Positions 10,440 through 20,410 of a stretch of 64,000 nt of DNA are shown here, one piece after another. The stretch spans positions 65,226,253 through 65,290,252 of the forward strand of contig CM043959.1 in the NCBI GenBank assembly GCA_014529385.2. Direction: 5' to 3'. The notes beneath the pieces were generated by a model. That model was not told the origin of the DNA and ran no database searches. It saw only the letters and a program-made list of their open reading frames with translations. A program made the position numbers and the translations under genes. Numbering within the stretch: position 1 is the stretch's first letter; the number at the start of each line of letters is the position of its first letter. Origin of the DNA: Adiantum capillus-veneris. Lineage: Eukaryota; Streptophyta; Polypodiopsida; Polypodiales; Pteridaceae.

Positions 10440-12369
10440 TGAGAGGCGGAAGTGAAAAAATAGACCTGGTGGCCTCTACACCAAGACTATGCACAATGGC
10501 CTCATCATGGGGAATACACAATAGGGGCACCACCTAGCAAGATATGCAGCTAGGACGCATACAAATACACAATGAAGCATGCATGGAAAACAATTTCAAG
10601 ATCCACGCCCAAATGTGGAATGGGGTGGTCGGAGAATAAGGTGAGAGGAGTGGTGAGTGAGTGAGAATGGGCTCGCTACGCGTGCATGTAGTAAGGAAGA
10701 TAACGAGGTCAGGGATACATGCAAGTATGCTCACTTCTCATACAAAAGGTGGCGAATCCGCACACCTTAAGATGGAGGTAGCAAGATGATAGGAATATGA
10801 GAGGGAGAGAGAGTGTGTGTGTGTGGTGGCGAATCCGCACACCTTAACATAAGCAGAAAAAAAATGGCAAGGAACAAGCATATACCATACTCACAATGAG
10901 ATGTATCCAAAGCGACACAAAGTATGGCACCAAGATGGAGTTTGTTGATTGCTTGCAAAAGATGAATACAATAGGTAGCGTATGGCAGGAAAATGAGAAG
11001 GGAATAAGATCGTAGGAGGCATAATGGAGAGATGGGAGTTGATGGCAAGGAATATCATGAGTGTGTCCACCCTTCTTCTTCTTGAAATTGTGCCTTCAAC
11101 CCTTAATTACAAGTGGTGTGGAGGTGTGGTGCTCATCTTTTGTGCATGGTGATGGTGATGATGATGGTGTTGTGATTATGTGATTAGGGTTCATGCTACA
11201 AGCATGTAGCACAAGAGTGTGTATGGATAGGTGTGTGTGTGTGTGTGTGTTCTCTCTCCCAAGTGAGCTCTCATGGACTCCTTATATAGGGAAGGAGGGA
11301 AGGATTTAGCAATATTTCTATTTGAGGTGAGTGTCCCACTTTGGTGACTAGGAAAATGGGGTGCATGTGACTGTGGCTCCCATCTTGTCTCCTCATTATT
11401 TAAAATACCAAAGTCAATAGAGAGAGAAAAAAAGAGAATGTGGGTAGGATGTAGAGGATAGGAAATCATTTACAATAGTCTAGCTTTGGATAGACATAAG
11501 CTTATTAGGGAGAGAAGAGAGAGGTAAAAAAATTATAAAAGAGGTTGTCGAAGGTGGATATTTGTTGATGAGGATGGATCCTCCAAAAATGGTGATAGAA
11601 TTACTCTAGACTAGCCAAGACCTCATTAAAAGAGCCTTGTCTCTTGTAATCATGCTTGAAGACTTGTAGAACCATAGCCATTCTAGAAGGAAGAAAAGTG
11701 GGGATGGCCTGTGTCACCATTATACGAGAAAACTGGGGTCCACTACAAAAATCATATCTCCGTGTTCATAACTCCAAAAATTCTGAAAAAAATTGAGCTA
11801 AAAGTTGAGATCACGAGCTACATCTTTCATGTTGAACGCTCCTTCAGATTCGGGGTTCTTCTTTACTTAAAAAATTCAGGCAAATAATGTATTATTTGTG
11901 GCTGCAAAAGTCTTTTGGTGGTCCCCTTTGAGTGGACTTCTCTCTTGCCTTCAAGTGTAAGCTCCTTCATGTGTATGAAAACATGACCTAGAGTGTTGAA
12001 AAGATTGGCAATCATCTAGATGGAGGTATTATTGAAATTTGAAAGTGGGGTTGAGGTTTGAAAATGAAAACTAGTGAATAAAATATTTCGTAGAGTGGAA
12101 TAATATACATACATGAAAAAAAATATATTAGAAAATACTAGAATATATATATTTAATATTTTTAAGGTCAAAAGAGAGATCAACAAAGAAAGCTTACTTA
12201 TTATGCTACATCGTGATTGATTAGCATAAGTATTATTTATTTGATAAAGGCTAAAACGTTTGTGAAAAAGAAAGAAAAAAATCAAAAGTAACTTATATAA
12301 TGGGAAATATTTTGATAAAAGGGCAAAAATATATGGGGGGGTTCCCATGCATGGAAGAGTTTGCCTCAT
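10440..12369 (-). repeat. Gypsy-1 3' LTR
   Basis: Starts TGAGAGGCGGAAGTG on the plus strand. I place its end at CTCA (12369) because the polypurine tract begins two bases later and TGAG/CTCA forms a short inverted terminus. It contains a 22-bp unit (GGTGGCGAATCCGCACACCT) twice near 10748 and 10826, and TG microsatellites. Confidence 0.85.
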
Positions 12370-12370
12370 T

Positions 12371-12383
12371 AGCCCTCCCCCTA
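12371..12383 (-). other. Gypsy-1 polypurine tract
   Basis: The minus strand reads AGGGGGAGGGCTAA just before the 3' LTR start TGAGGC. This is the plus-strand primer for cDNA synthesis. Confidence 0.75.
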
Positions 12384-12503
12384 AGGCTAGAGGTATTCAT
12401 GCCTCTAGCGTTGTACCTGATTCTTCTTCAATTGAGGTGGAGGAGTCTCCCTCCTCGGGGATTTCCATCATAGGTGTTTGATCAAATCTCAAAAAGTACT
12501 GCT

Positions 12504-15500
12504 TCAACCTCCATCCATTGACACGTGTTTTGTGAGCCTACCATCTGCATCCATCAATCGATAACTGCCATTGGCGTAGCGCTTTCTAATGACAAATGGC
12601 CCTTCCCATCTAGGTGAAAATTTTTTATCCTTCCTAGTGTCAAACCTGTTATCATAGCGTAGGACCAACATACCTTTCTTGAGACCTTTTGCCCTAAGTC
12701 CCTTGTTGAAGGTAAGTCGACGTTGCTCTGCCTGTGCTACATAATAGTTGATAGCATCTTCTCTGTCTAGTTGAAGCCTCTCTAGATCAAGAATGTGGTT
12801 GTGGAGATGAGCATTAGGACGTTCCACCTGCCCAGCTAGCACCCTGAGACTAGCCAATTGTACTTCAATGGGTAAAATGGCTTCCTTACCAAACACCAAG
12901 TGATATGGTGTGAACCCAAGGGATGTGCGAAATGAAGTGCGATAAGCCCAAAGTGCAGCCATAAGATGCTTGTCCCAATCACTTTTGTGATTGTTTACAT
13001 GCTTAGTGATGATCTTGCAGATCATACCATTTACCTTTTCCACCAAACCATTGCATTGTGGGTAGTAGGGAGTTGAGTGTCGTCGTGAGATACCTAACTT
13101 CTCCATTAGCTCTCCTACAAGGTCTCCTCTAAAACCTGGTCCCCTGTCAGAAATTATTTCAAGAGGAGTGCCAAAACGGCAACAAATGTTTTCAAATACG
13201 AACTTAGCCACTTCCTTAGCTATAATCCGGGTGGTGGCAACTGCTTCAGCCCACCTGGTCATGTAGTCCACACCCATGATGATATAAAATTTACCTGATT
13301 GGCTCCTTGGCAAAGGCCCAATAGCATCAATTCCCCATTTCTCAAATGGTCCATATGAGATTATAGGAGTCTGTTGCTCATATGTGAGCCTCCTATCCCC
13401 TGCCTTTTGACATTCCTTGCATGTTTTACACCAATGATGCACATCCCTATGTAGACTAGGCCATACAAAACCAGCTTGTAGAATCTTTCTACTAGTGATG
13501 TCAAGTGCAAAGTGTCCTCCGCAAACACCATCATGGCAACTTGAAATGATTTCAGTGATCTCTCTAGAGAGAGGTAGACGCCTAAGAATTTGATCCTTAC
13601 CCTTGCAGTAGAGGTCGTCATTGATAAGGCGGTATTTTGTTGCCTTGCGCACAAGCCACTGCTTTTGGCCCTTAGTAAGATCCTTAGGACACTCTCCTGT
13701 GTCCAAGAAACTCATGATGTCAGGCATAGCATCGCTACCTTGGAAGAGAGGCAGCTTCAACTTGATAGCACCCACCACTGAAACATCTTGCAACTTCTCT
13801 CTAGCTAGAGCATCTGCTTCTTGATTTTCTGCTCGAGGGACATGATGTAATTGTACAACTTGAAATTTCCCTAAAAGTTCCTTGACTTTGCGCAAATGGC
13901 CTAGCAAGATATGATTTTTACAAGCCCAAGTTCCTTGTATTTGTTTTATTAAAAGCATGGCATCACCAAATACATTTAACCGTTGAATGCCCTGTGTCAC
14001 ACACCACTCCAACCCAAGAGTGAAAGCTGCATATTCTGCCTCATTGTTAGAGTGAGAATCCAATAGATTCCCAATGGAGAAAACCTTGTCCCCTTGCTCG
14101 TTGAAGATGACAATGCCTGCTGCAGCTTTGTCCACTTTCCTCTTGTAGGCTCCATCAAAGAAAAGAGAGTGAGCCTCCTCTACCTTAGGGACTTCCAGCA
14201 CAGGTGTAATATCTTGATCATTTGGCTTTATTTGTAGCTTCTTTTCATAGTGGCGATGAGTGAGAATACCTCCTAGACTGGCCCTTGTGGAGTTCTCCAC
14301 TTGCATTGTGTAGTCAAACTCTTGTAGCCTTGTGAGCCATTTGGAAATCCTAGAAGAAACATCCATGTGCTGCATTACATAAGGAAATACTTCTTCCATT
14401 GTTAAGATTATGAATGGTCTAGACAATAAATAAGAGTGAAATTTGGTGGTAGCAAACATTAATGCAAGCACCATGTGCTCCACTGCCATGTATCCCTTTT
14501 CTGATGGGGTCATCATTCGACTAGAGAAGTAGACAGGACGCATGAAAGAAGTTTGAGGATCCTTTTGCATCAATACAGCCCCAAGTGTGTCATTGCCAAC
14601 ACTAGGTTTTACATAAAATGGCTCGTCCCACTTTGGAGGTGCTATGGTGGGAAGTGAAGCTAGAATTTGTTTTACCTCATTGAATTGTTGTTCATTTTCT
14701 TCACTCCAAGTGAAGATCTCTTGATGGGTAACTTGTTGTAAAGGGAGAACCACTTGGGAGAGCAAGTGAATGAACCTACTCAAATACCTCACCTTTTGAA
14801 GAAAAGAGACCAATTGCTTTGTTGTGGTGGGAGAGGTCAAAGCCACCAAGGCTTGAATCTTGCTTGGGTCAGCTTCAATGCCATTGGCCGAGATCACATG
14901 GCCAAGAAGAGTAACCTTGCTTTCACCAATGTGGCATTTATCCACATTGAGTTGGCCCCCCAAAGCTTGTAGCCTAGCTAGACCTTCATAAACTTTCTCC
15001 AAATGAAGAGAGCGAGAGCTATAAATGCAAAAGTCATCAATAAAAACACAGATTGATTTTCCAAAGAATGGTTGAAAAACAAATGTCACATATCGCTGAA
15101 AAGTGGCTGGAGCATTAGTGAGACCAAAAGGCATAACTCTGTAAGCAAAACATCCCCATGGTGTGATGAAGGTTGTCTTCTTTTGATCTTCTTCAGCGAT
15201 GCTAATTTGGAAGTAGCCTGAGTAGCCATCACATACCGTGTAGCGCTCATGTCCTGCTACCTCATTGAGTATTTCGTTTTGAAAAGGAAGAGGAAAATGG
15301 TCCCTCTTTGTGGCTGCATTAAGAGGCTTGTAATCAACACAAACCCTCCACTTACCATTCTTCTTTGGTGTGACTACCACTGGAGAAACCCACTCTGAGT
15401 CTTCAACAGGATAGATAAAACCGGCTTCTAGCAATTTCCTCACCTCTTTGAGTAGGGCGTCTTGTTGAATTATTCCTAGCCGCCTGAGCTTCTGCACTAC

Positions 15501-16352
15501 AGGTTTACTTCCCTCCTTGAGCTTAATGTGATGTTGAACTATTGTGATGCCAGTGATTTTATCATATTCATCAATGAACAATGTGGTAAAATTACTTAGC
15601 ATCAAAATATAATCTTCACGCTCCTTCCCACACAACTCACTAGAGAGCATTTGATGTAGCTTACTTGCTTCTACCAGAGGTTGTATACCTGGTGTCTCCC
15701 CTTGGCTTGATGATGAGGCATCAGGTTGCTCCATCTTCTTAGGGTCCTTGAGAATGATCCCCATAACCTCAATGCTACCGTCACTTTCTTCACTCACTGT
15801 TGACTCCTCCTCTGAAGCGGTTGAAGATTCACCACTAGAAAACTCATCCTCGGAGGTTTCTAGATCCATGTCGCGTTGTTGACCTATCTTCATGTCGTAA
15901 AGTATTGGCCTTCCTTTTGCATCCTTCATCTGGATTATGCCGGTGTCCCAGTCCTGCTTAGCTCTCATAGCCATAAGCCAAGGCCTCCCTAGAATGATAG
16001 GATAGCCCTCCCCTTTGTGTGGCATGACAAAGATGTCCACATCTACCTCGGTGTTGAATGCCTTTATCCTAACTGCATTTATGACACCAACACATTGAAC
16101 TTTTAAATTATTTGTCATTTTGGCTCGGCATGGTGCCGGCCGACTCACCTCTAAACCCAAACGGTGCATCATTTTTTCACTCATGACGCATATTTGTGCG
16201 CCACCATCGATGTAGATATTGGAGATGTGTTGCCCTTTTATGTAAGCATCCATCACTGGTAGTATGTCGTCTAGATTCCTCTCGGAGATAGCCCCAGCTA
16301 TCTTTGGCTTTGGTCGCCTCGTGTTAACCATCTTTGTCCATTGTCTCCTCAC
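12504..16352 (-). CDS. pol: Gypsy-1 Pol polyprotein: protease, RT, RNase H, aRNase H, integrase
   Basis: 1,282 codons without interruption. Protease has DGGA at residues 49-52. RT spans ~310-480 with FIDD at 437-440. The first RNase H (~575-705) has lost the usual DAS and TDH catalytic motifs: it reads KPS and TME there. A complete second RNase H (~728-852) carries D733, E771, D797 and D847. Integrase has its zinc site (H940/H947, C978/C981) and the DD35E triad D1009, D1069, E1105. A GPF motif follows near the C-terminus. The ORF is in the same frame as gag, separated by TAG-CCC-TAG. The listed first codon is GTG; the first ATG is codon 8. It looks translatable if read-through or reinitiation occurs. 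Confidence 0.95.
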   Translation of the reverse strand: MRRQWTKMVNTRRPKPKIAGAISERNLDDILPVMDAYIKGQHISNIYIDGGAQICVMSEKMMHRLGLEVSRPAPCRAKMTNNLKVQCVGVINAVRIKAFNTEVDVDIFVMPHKGEGYPIILGRPWLMAMRAKQDWDTGIIQMKDAKGRPILYDMKIGQQRDMDLETSEDEFSSGESSTASEEESTVSEESDGSIEVMGIILKDPKKMEQPDASSSSQGETPGIQPLVEASKLHQMLSSELCGKEREDYILMLSNFTTLFIDEYDKITGITIVQHHIKLKEGSKPVVQKLRRLGIIQQDALLKEVRKLLEAGFIYPVEDSEWVSPVVVTPKKNGKWRVCVDYKPLNAATKRDHFPLPFQNEILNEVAGHERYTVCDGYSGYFQISIAEEDQKKTTFITPWGCFAYRVMPFGLTNAPATFQRYVTFVFQPFFGKSICVFIDDFCIYSSRSLHLEKVYEGLARLQALGGQLNVDKCHIGESKVTLLGHVISANGIEADPSKIQALVALTSPTTTKQLVSFLQKVRYLSRFIHLLSQVVLPLQQVTHQEIFTWSEENEQQFNEVKQILASLPTIAPPKWDEPFYVKPSVGNDTLGAVLMQKDPQTSFMRPVYFSSRMMTPSEKGYMAVEHMVLALMFATTKFHSYLLSRPFIILTMEEVFPYVMQHMDVSSRISKWLTRLQEFDYTMQVENSTRASLGGILTHRHYEKKLQIKPNDQDITPVLEVPKVEEAHSLFFDGAYKRKVDKAAAGIVIFNEQGDKVFSIGNLLDSHSNNEAEYAAFTLGLEWCVTQGIQRLNVFGDAMLLIKQIQGTWACKNHILLGHLRKVKELLGKFQVVQLHHVPRAENQEADALAREKLQDVSVVGAIKLKLPLFQGSDAMPDIMSFLDTGECPKDLTKGQKQWLVRKATKYRLINDDLYCKGKDQILRRLPLSREITEIISSCHDGVCGGHFALDITSRKILQAGFVWPSLHRDVHHWCKTCKECQKAGDRRLTYEQQTPIISYGPFEKWGIDAIGPLPRSQSGKFYIIMGVDYMTRWAEAVATTRIIAKEVAKFVFENICCRFGTPLEIISDRGPGFRGDLVGELMEKLGISRRHSTPYYPQCNGLVEKVNGMICKIITKHVNNHKSDWDKHLMAALWAYRTSFRTSLGFTPYHLVFGKEAILPIEVQLASLRVLAGQVERPNAHLHNHILDLERLQLDREDAINYYVAQAEQRRLTFNKGLRAKGLKKGMLVLRYDNRFDTRKDKKFSPRWEGPFVIRKRYANGSYRLMDADGRLTKHVSMDGG

Positions 16353-16373
16353 CCTAGGTGCTAGGTGGAGTAA

Positions 16374-16382
16374 CTAGGGCTA
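16374..16382 (-). other. Double in-frame UAG between gag and pol
   Basis: On the minus strand the gag frame reads ATC ACC TAG CCC TAG TTA CTC and is then open through the whole of pol. Gag and pol therefore share one frame separated by two amber codons six bases apart, with no frameshift. Confidence 0.85.
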
Positions 16383-17672
16383 GGTGATTTTTGGGCCCTG
16401 CACAGAAACATCTTGAACCAAATCATATGGTTTAGAACATTCACCCAAAGAGAAATCTACAATGTCAATTTTACGTCGTGACTTGGACGGCTTTTTGCTA
16501 GATTCCCCTTTATTCTTCATCTTTTCTTCCTTTTGAGAAGATTCACCATGCCTAGCGCGTTTTACCCCAATGGCATCTACTCCTTTAACCTTGGTCTTAT
16601 CCTCCTCCACTTTCTCCTTTCCCTTACCTTCAAGACTGATGACGCTTACTGTTTGATTGCCAACTGGTGGTGGGGGTAAGGGTGGAATGAGAGGTTGTGG
16701 TGGTGGTGGTGGTGGTTGTGGTTGAATCGGTGGTTGTAAGATTTGCATGGGTGGTGCTTGTCGTGGTGCCCTCGGTGGTGGTGGTCTTGCTCTTGGTGGT
16801 GAAACCTGGTTTTGTCTGGCTCCTCTGTTGAAATTCTGCCTCCTTGGTTGTGGACAGTAGTACATGCCATGACCATCCTCCCCACAATTGTAGCAGTGGT
16901 ATTCTTGGTTTTGCCTTCGTTGTCCTCTCCCTTGCTCTTGGTTGCGATTGTGTGCATGCCCTTGTTGTATCAAATGGACTGAGAGATTCTCAAGTTGATT
17001 GGTGATTCGGTTGAGCAGGTCTTGCTGATCTTCAATTGGTTCTTGTGGTTGAATCCTCTGGGCGACTGTTGTAGGTGGTGCTAGAGGTGGTGGGGTCCTA
17101 ACGGCTTCCTCTCCATCGATATTCCTGGCTTGTAGGCGCAACTTCTTGTCTTTAAGGTGGGCCACTTCAACTGCTAGCTCATACGTAGCAGGAAACCTTC
17201 CCTTCACCTTCTCTTTAAGAATTGGCCATAACCCAGCCACAAACCGATCCTTCTTTAGGAAATCAGGTGCCCCCTCATCCTCTCTTAGCGATGCAACCCA
17301 TCGCCCCCATAAATCTACAAACTTTGACTCATATGATGCGTATTCCAGCATACTGCCCTGCTTCAACTCTGTCAACAATTGCCATAGCTTCTCTGATGTT
17401 GTGTCCTCTCCAAAACGCTTGACAAAGGCTGCCCTTAATAAGTCCCACCGTTCCTTGGTTTCTTGTGCCAAGGCATTGTACCATGATCTTGCCTCCACCT
17501 TCATTAGAAGTGGGAAGATGCGCAAGCGCGAAGCATCATCATCTCTTGCAGAGATGACACATGCTATTTCCAAGTTGTCTAGAAAGTCTGCAGCATCCTC
17601 GCCCACCTTACCAGTAAAGGTTGGAAATGCTACACTTGCCATGATTACTGAGAGAGAGCTAGAAAGACACAC
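16380..17672 (-). CDS. gag: Gypsy-1 Gag capsid/nucleocapsid protein
   Basis: 430 codons. The start is more likely at residue 11 (MASVAFPTFTG, 17642), which matches the usual gag opening. Residues ~20-185 form the Retrotrans_gag capsid region (WYNALAQETKERWDLLRAAFVKRF). A CCHC knuckle, CYNCGEDGHGMYYC, uses C260, C263, H268 and C273. A proline-rich stretch (~284-345) and a Lys/Glu-rich tail follow. It ends at TAG (16380-16382), then CCC and a second in-frame TAG. Gag packages the RNA in cytoplasmic particles. It appears intact. Confidence 0.93.
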   Translation of the reverse strand: MCLSSSLSVIMASVAFPTFTGKVGEDAADFLDNLEIACVISARDDDASRLRIFPLLMKVEARSWYNALAQETKERWDLLRAAFVKRFGEDTTSEKLWQLLTELKQGSMLEYASYESKFVDLWGRWVASLREDEGAPDFLKKDRFVAGLWPILKEKVKGRFPATYELAVEVAHLKDKKLRLQARNIDGEEAVRTPPPLAPPTTVAQRIQPQEPIEDQQDLLNRITNQLENLSVHLIQQGHAHNRNQEQGRGQRRQNQEYHCYNCGEDGHGMYYCPQPRRQNFNRGARQNQVSPPRARPPPPRAPRQAPPMQILQPPIQPQPPPPPPQPLIPPLPPPPVGNQTVSVISLEGKGKEKVEEDKTKVKGVDAIGVKRARHGESSQKEEKMKNKGESSKKPSKSRRKIDIVDFSLGECSKPYDLVQDVSVQGPKIT

Positions 17673-17722
17673 TTCTTAACTTGCAAATTTTTTCTTCTTT
17701 ACAAGGAGGCGTGTATACCCTA

Positions 17723-17941
17723 TTATACTAGGACATAGATTAAAACTTCAAACGGTACATTGCCTTGTACCAAAGGTAGAACAAATGGCTGATCTGATGC
17801 CAGAACCTCAAAAAACCGCTCCCCACCCGGCATGGTGTCAATGACGTGCTGGTAGTGAATCTTCAAGTCCAATATTACCTTGATTGAGCGTACACGTGTT
17901 GGTATGTGTGATCTGTCTTGAGGTAGGTTGTCCTGATTCAT
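17723..17941 (-). CDS. Leader small ORF of gypsy-1, member of a shared ORF family
   Basis: 72 codons, starting MNQDNL, lying 50 bases before gag. I recognise no published family. It is similar over its whole length to two ORFs in the gypsy-2 LTRs (31426-31644 and 31217-31429, and their copies). Shared features are the MN start, R-x-I near residue 18, K-[IL]-[HQ]-[FY]-Q, a central Gly, P-x-[IV]-L-P-[LM]-[IV] and a hydrophobic end of the type [FL]-[DE]-V-x-[IV]-x-[IV]-L. No signal peptide or zinc motif is seen. The alternation of hydrophobic residues suggests beta strands. Function is unknown. Confidence 0.5.
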   Translation of the reverse strand: MNQDNLPQDRSHIPTRVRSIKVILDLKIHYQHVIDTMPGGERFFEVLASDQPFVLPLVQGNVPFEVLIYVLV

Positions 17942-17958
17942 GTGAAGCTTAGAGGTGC

Positions 17959-18183
17959 TTAGTCACTGTCCAAGCTTGTAGGAGAGGGTGGTGTTCTTTC
18001 CTGAAACAAACTCAGTAGATCCCTAGTTTCTCTAGTGAGAGTGTGAGCCAATGCTTCTGTTATCTGTGCTGCAGCATCACGTGGGACTTGAAAACTAACT
18101 ATGATAATTACCTCGGTGACTTGAGTTACCCGATTCTCAAAGTAGAATAGTGTTGATTCTCTATTGTGCAGAGCTCCTTCCAT
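17959..18183 (-). CDS. Gypsy-1 leader ORF, 74 codons, unknown
   Basis: Starts MEGALHNRESTLFYF, with a hydrophobic patch (VTEVIIIVSFQV) and an acidic Ser-rich end. Its ATG follows the TAA of the upstream ORF by one base. It belongs to a close-packed series of leader ORFs between LTR and gag. No family is recognised. Confidence 0.3.
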   Translation of the reverse strand: MEGALHNRESTLFYFENRVTQVTEVIIIVSFQVPRDAAAQITEALAHTLTRETRDLLSLFQERTPPSPTSLDSD

Positions 18184-18184
18184 T

Positions 18185-18496
18185 TTAATGTTGTTGGTTG
18201 GTTGTAGGTTGCGGACATGGTTTCCACCTTCTCCTTCTTCTTCTTGGCACTTGGCCTATGTATATCCACTGGGTTTGGCGCGTTCGTTGACTCTCCCACT
18301 TTAAATCGATTACCGTTACGCCTGGCACTCGAGCTTCGATGGAGATGCGCAGTTCGTCTAGTTGTGCTTGGAGCTCTTCTTCTTCTATCGTCCAGTTAGA
18401 AAATCCTTCATACTCATTCATCCATTCACAATAGTTTAGGGTTTTCACTCTTGTAAACTGAAGGGTTTCAAGAGCCCTCCTCAGTGGGGGCACCAA
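18185..18496 (-). CDS. Gypsy-1 leader ORF, ~103 codons, unknown
   Basis: The reading frame begins at the LTR/primer-site junction and ends at 18185. A likely start is an internal ATG (MNEYEGFSNW). It has an acidic Glu-rich middle (TIEEEELQAQLDELRISIEA) and a basic Arg-rich tail. It may be chance or a relic of the extra upstream ORF known in some Tat/Ogre elements. Confidence 0.25.
   Translation of the reverse strand: MVPPLRRALETLQFTRVKTLNYCEWMNEYEGFSNWTIEEEELQAQLDELRISIEARVPGVTVIDLKWESQRTRQTQWIYIGQVPRRRRRRWKPCPQPTTNQQH
18479..18495 (-). other. Gypsy-1 primer binding site
   Basis: The minus strand reads TGGTGCCCCCACTGAGG two bases from the 5' LTR. The leading TGG pairs with a tRNA CCA end. 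I cannot name the tRNA with confidence. Confidence 0.7.
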
Positions 18497-18497
18497 A

Positions 18498-20410
18498 TGA
18501 GAGGCGGAAGTGAAAAAATAGACCCGGTGGCCTCTACACCAAGACTATGCACAATGGCCTCATCATGGGGAATACACAATAGGGGCACCACCTAGCAAGA
18601 TATGCAGCTAGGACGCATACAAATACACAATGAAGCATGCATGGAAAACAATTTCAAGATCCACGCCCAAATGTGGAATGGGGTGGTCGGAGAATAAGGT
18701 GAGAGGAGTGGTGAGTGAGTGAGAATGGGCTCGCTACGCGTGCATGTAGTAAGGAAGATAACGAGGTCAGGGATACATGCAAGTATGCTCACTTCTCATA
18801 CAAAAGGTGGCGAATCCGCACACCTTAAGATGGAGGTAGCAAGATGATAGGAATATGAGAGGGAGAGTGTGTGTGTGTGTGTGGTGGCGAATCCGCACAC
18901 CTTAACATAAGCAGAAAAAAAATGGCAAGGAACAAGCATATACCATACTCACAATGAGATGTATCCAAAGCGACACAAAGTATGGCACCAAGATGGAGTT
19001 TGTTGATTGCTTGCAAAAGATGAATACAATAGGTAGCGTATGGCAGGAAAATGAGAAGGGAATAAGATCGTAGGAGGCATAATGGAGAGATGGGAGTTGA
19101 TGGCGAGGAATATCATGAGTGTGTCCACCCTTCTTCTTCTTGAAATTGTGCCTTCAACCCTTAATTACAAGTGGTGTGGAGGTGTGGTGCTCATCTTTTG
19201 TGCATGGTGATGGTGATGATGATGGTGTTGTGATTATGTGATTAGGGTTCATGCTACAAGCATGTAGCACAAGAGTGTGTATGGATAGGTGTGCGTGTGT
19301 GTGTGTGTGTTCTCTCTCCCAAGTGAGCTCTCATGGACTCCTTATATAGGGAAGGAGGGAAGGATTTAGCAATATTTCTATTTGAGGTGAGTGTCCCACT
19401 TTGGTGACTAGGAAAATGGGGTGCATGTGACTGTGGCTCCCATCTTGTCTCCTCATTATTTAAAATACCAGAGTCAATAGAGAGAGAAAAAAAGAGAATG
19501 TGGGTAGGATGTAGAGGATAGGAAATCATTTACAATAGTCTAGCTTTGGATAGACATAAGCTTATTAGGGAGAGAAGAGAGAGGTAAAAAAATTATAAAA
19601 GAGGTTGTCGAAGGTGGATATTTGTTGATGAGGATGGATCCTCCAAAAATGGTGATAGAATTACTCTAGACTAGCCAAGACCTCATTAAAAGAGCCTTGT
19701 CTCTTGTAATCATGCTTGAAGACTTGTAGAACCATAGCCATTCTAGAAGGAAGAAAAGTGGGGATGGCCTGTGTCACCATTATACGAGAAAACTGGGGTC
19801 CACTACAAAAATCATATCTCCGTGTTCATAACTCCAAAAATTCTAAAAAAAATTGAGCTAAAAGTTGAGATCACGAGCTACATCTTTCATGTTGAACGCT
19901 CCTTCAGATTCGGGGTTCTTCTTTACTTAAAAAATTCAGCCAAATAATGTATTATTTGTGGCTGCAAAAGTCTTTTGGTGGTCCCCTTTGAGTGGACTTC
20001 TCTCTTGCCTTCAAGTGTAAGCTCCTTCATGTATATGAAAACATGACTTAGAGTGTTGAAAAGATTGGCAATCATCTAGATGGAGGTATTATTGAAATTT
20101 GAAAGTGGGGTTGAGGTTTGAAAATGAAAACTAGTGAATAAAATATTTCGTAGAGTGGAATAATATACATACATGAAAAAAAATATATTAGAAAATACTA
20201 GAATATATATATTTAATATTTTTAAGGTCAAAAGAGAGATCAACAAAGAAAGCTTACTTATTATGCTACATCGTGATTGATAAGCATAAGTATTATTTAT
20301 TTAATAAAGGCTAAAACGTTTGTGAAAAAGGAAGAAAAAAATCAAAAGTAACTTATATAATGGGAAATATTTTGATAAAAGGGCAAAAATATATGGGGGG
20401 GTTCCCATGC
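18498..20410 (-). repeat. Gypsy-1 5' LTR, outer end apparently truncated
   Basis: Near-identical to 10440-12351, but the match ends at TTCCCATGC (20410). The final ~18 bases present in the 3' LTR up to CTCA are replaced by M1 sequence. That would also explain the missing target duplication. Confidence 0.85.
19342..19348 (-). promoter_or_regulatory. Putative TATA box of gypsy-1 5' LTR
   Basis: The minus strand reads CCCTATATAAGGAG. It would place the transcript start some 800 bases inside the LTR, upstream of the leader ORFs. The same motif is at 11282-11288 in the 3' LTR. Confidence 0.5.

Larger units (their letters stand above)
10440..20410 (-). mobile_element. Gypsy-1: young Ty3/gypsy element with a second RNase H (Tat-like)
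   Basis: A minus-strand element with ~1.9-kb LTRs (10440-12369 and 18498-20410). The primer site is rc 18479-18495, followed by leader ORFs, gag (17672-16380) and pol (16352-12504). The polypurine tract is at 12371-12383. The LTRs differ at about a dozen of 1,900 positions by eye, so insertion is recent. The domain order protease, RT, RNase H, extra RNase H, integrase is that described for the Tat lineage. No matching target duplication is visible, and the right LTR seems to lack its last ~18 bases. It sits within M1. Confidence 0.93.

Noticed and set aside
13361-14972. ORFs on either strand inside gypsy-1 pol
   Set aside because: They are shadows of the 1,282-codon pol ORF.
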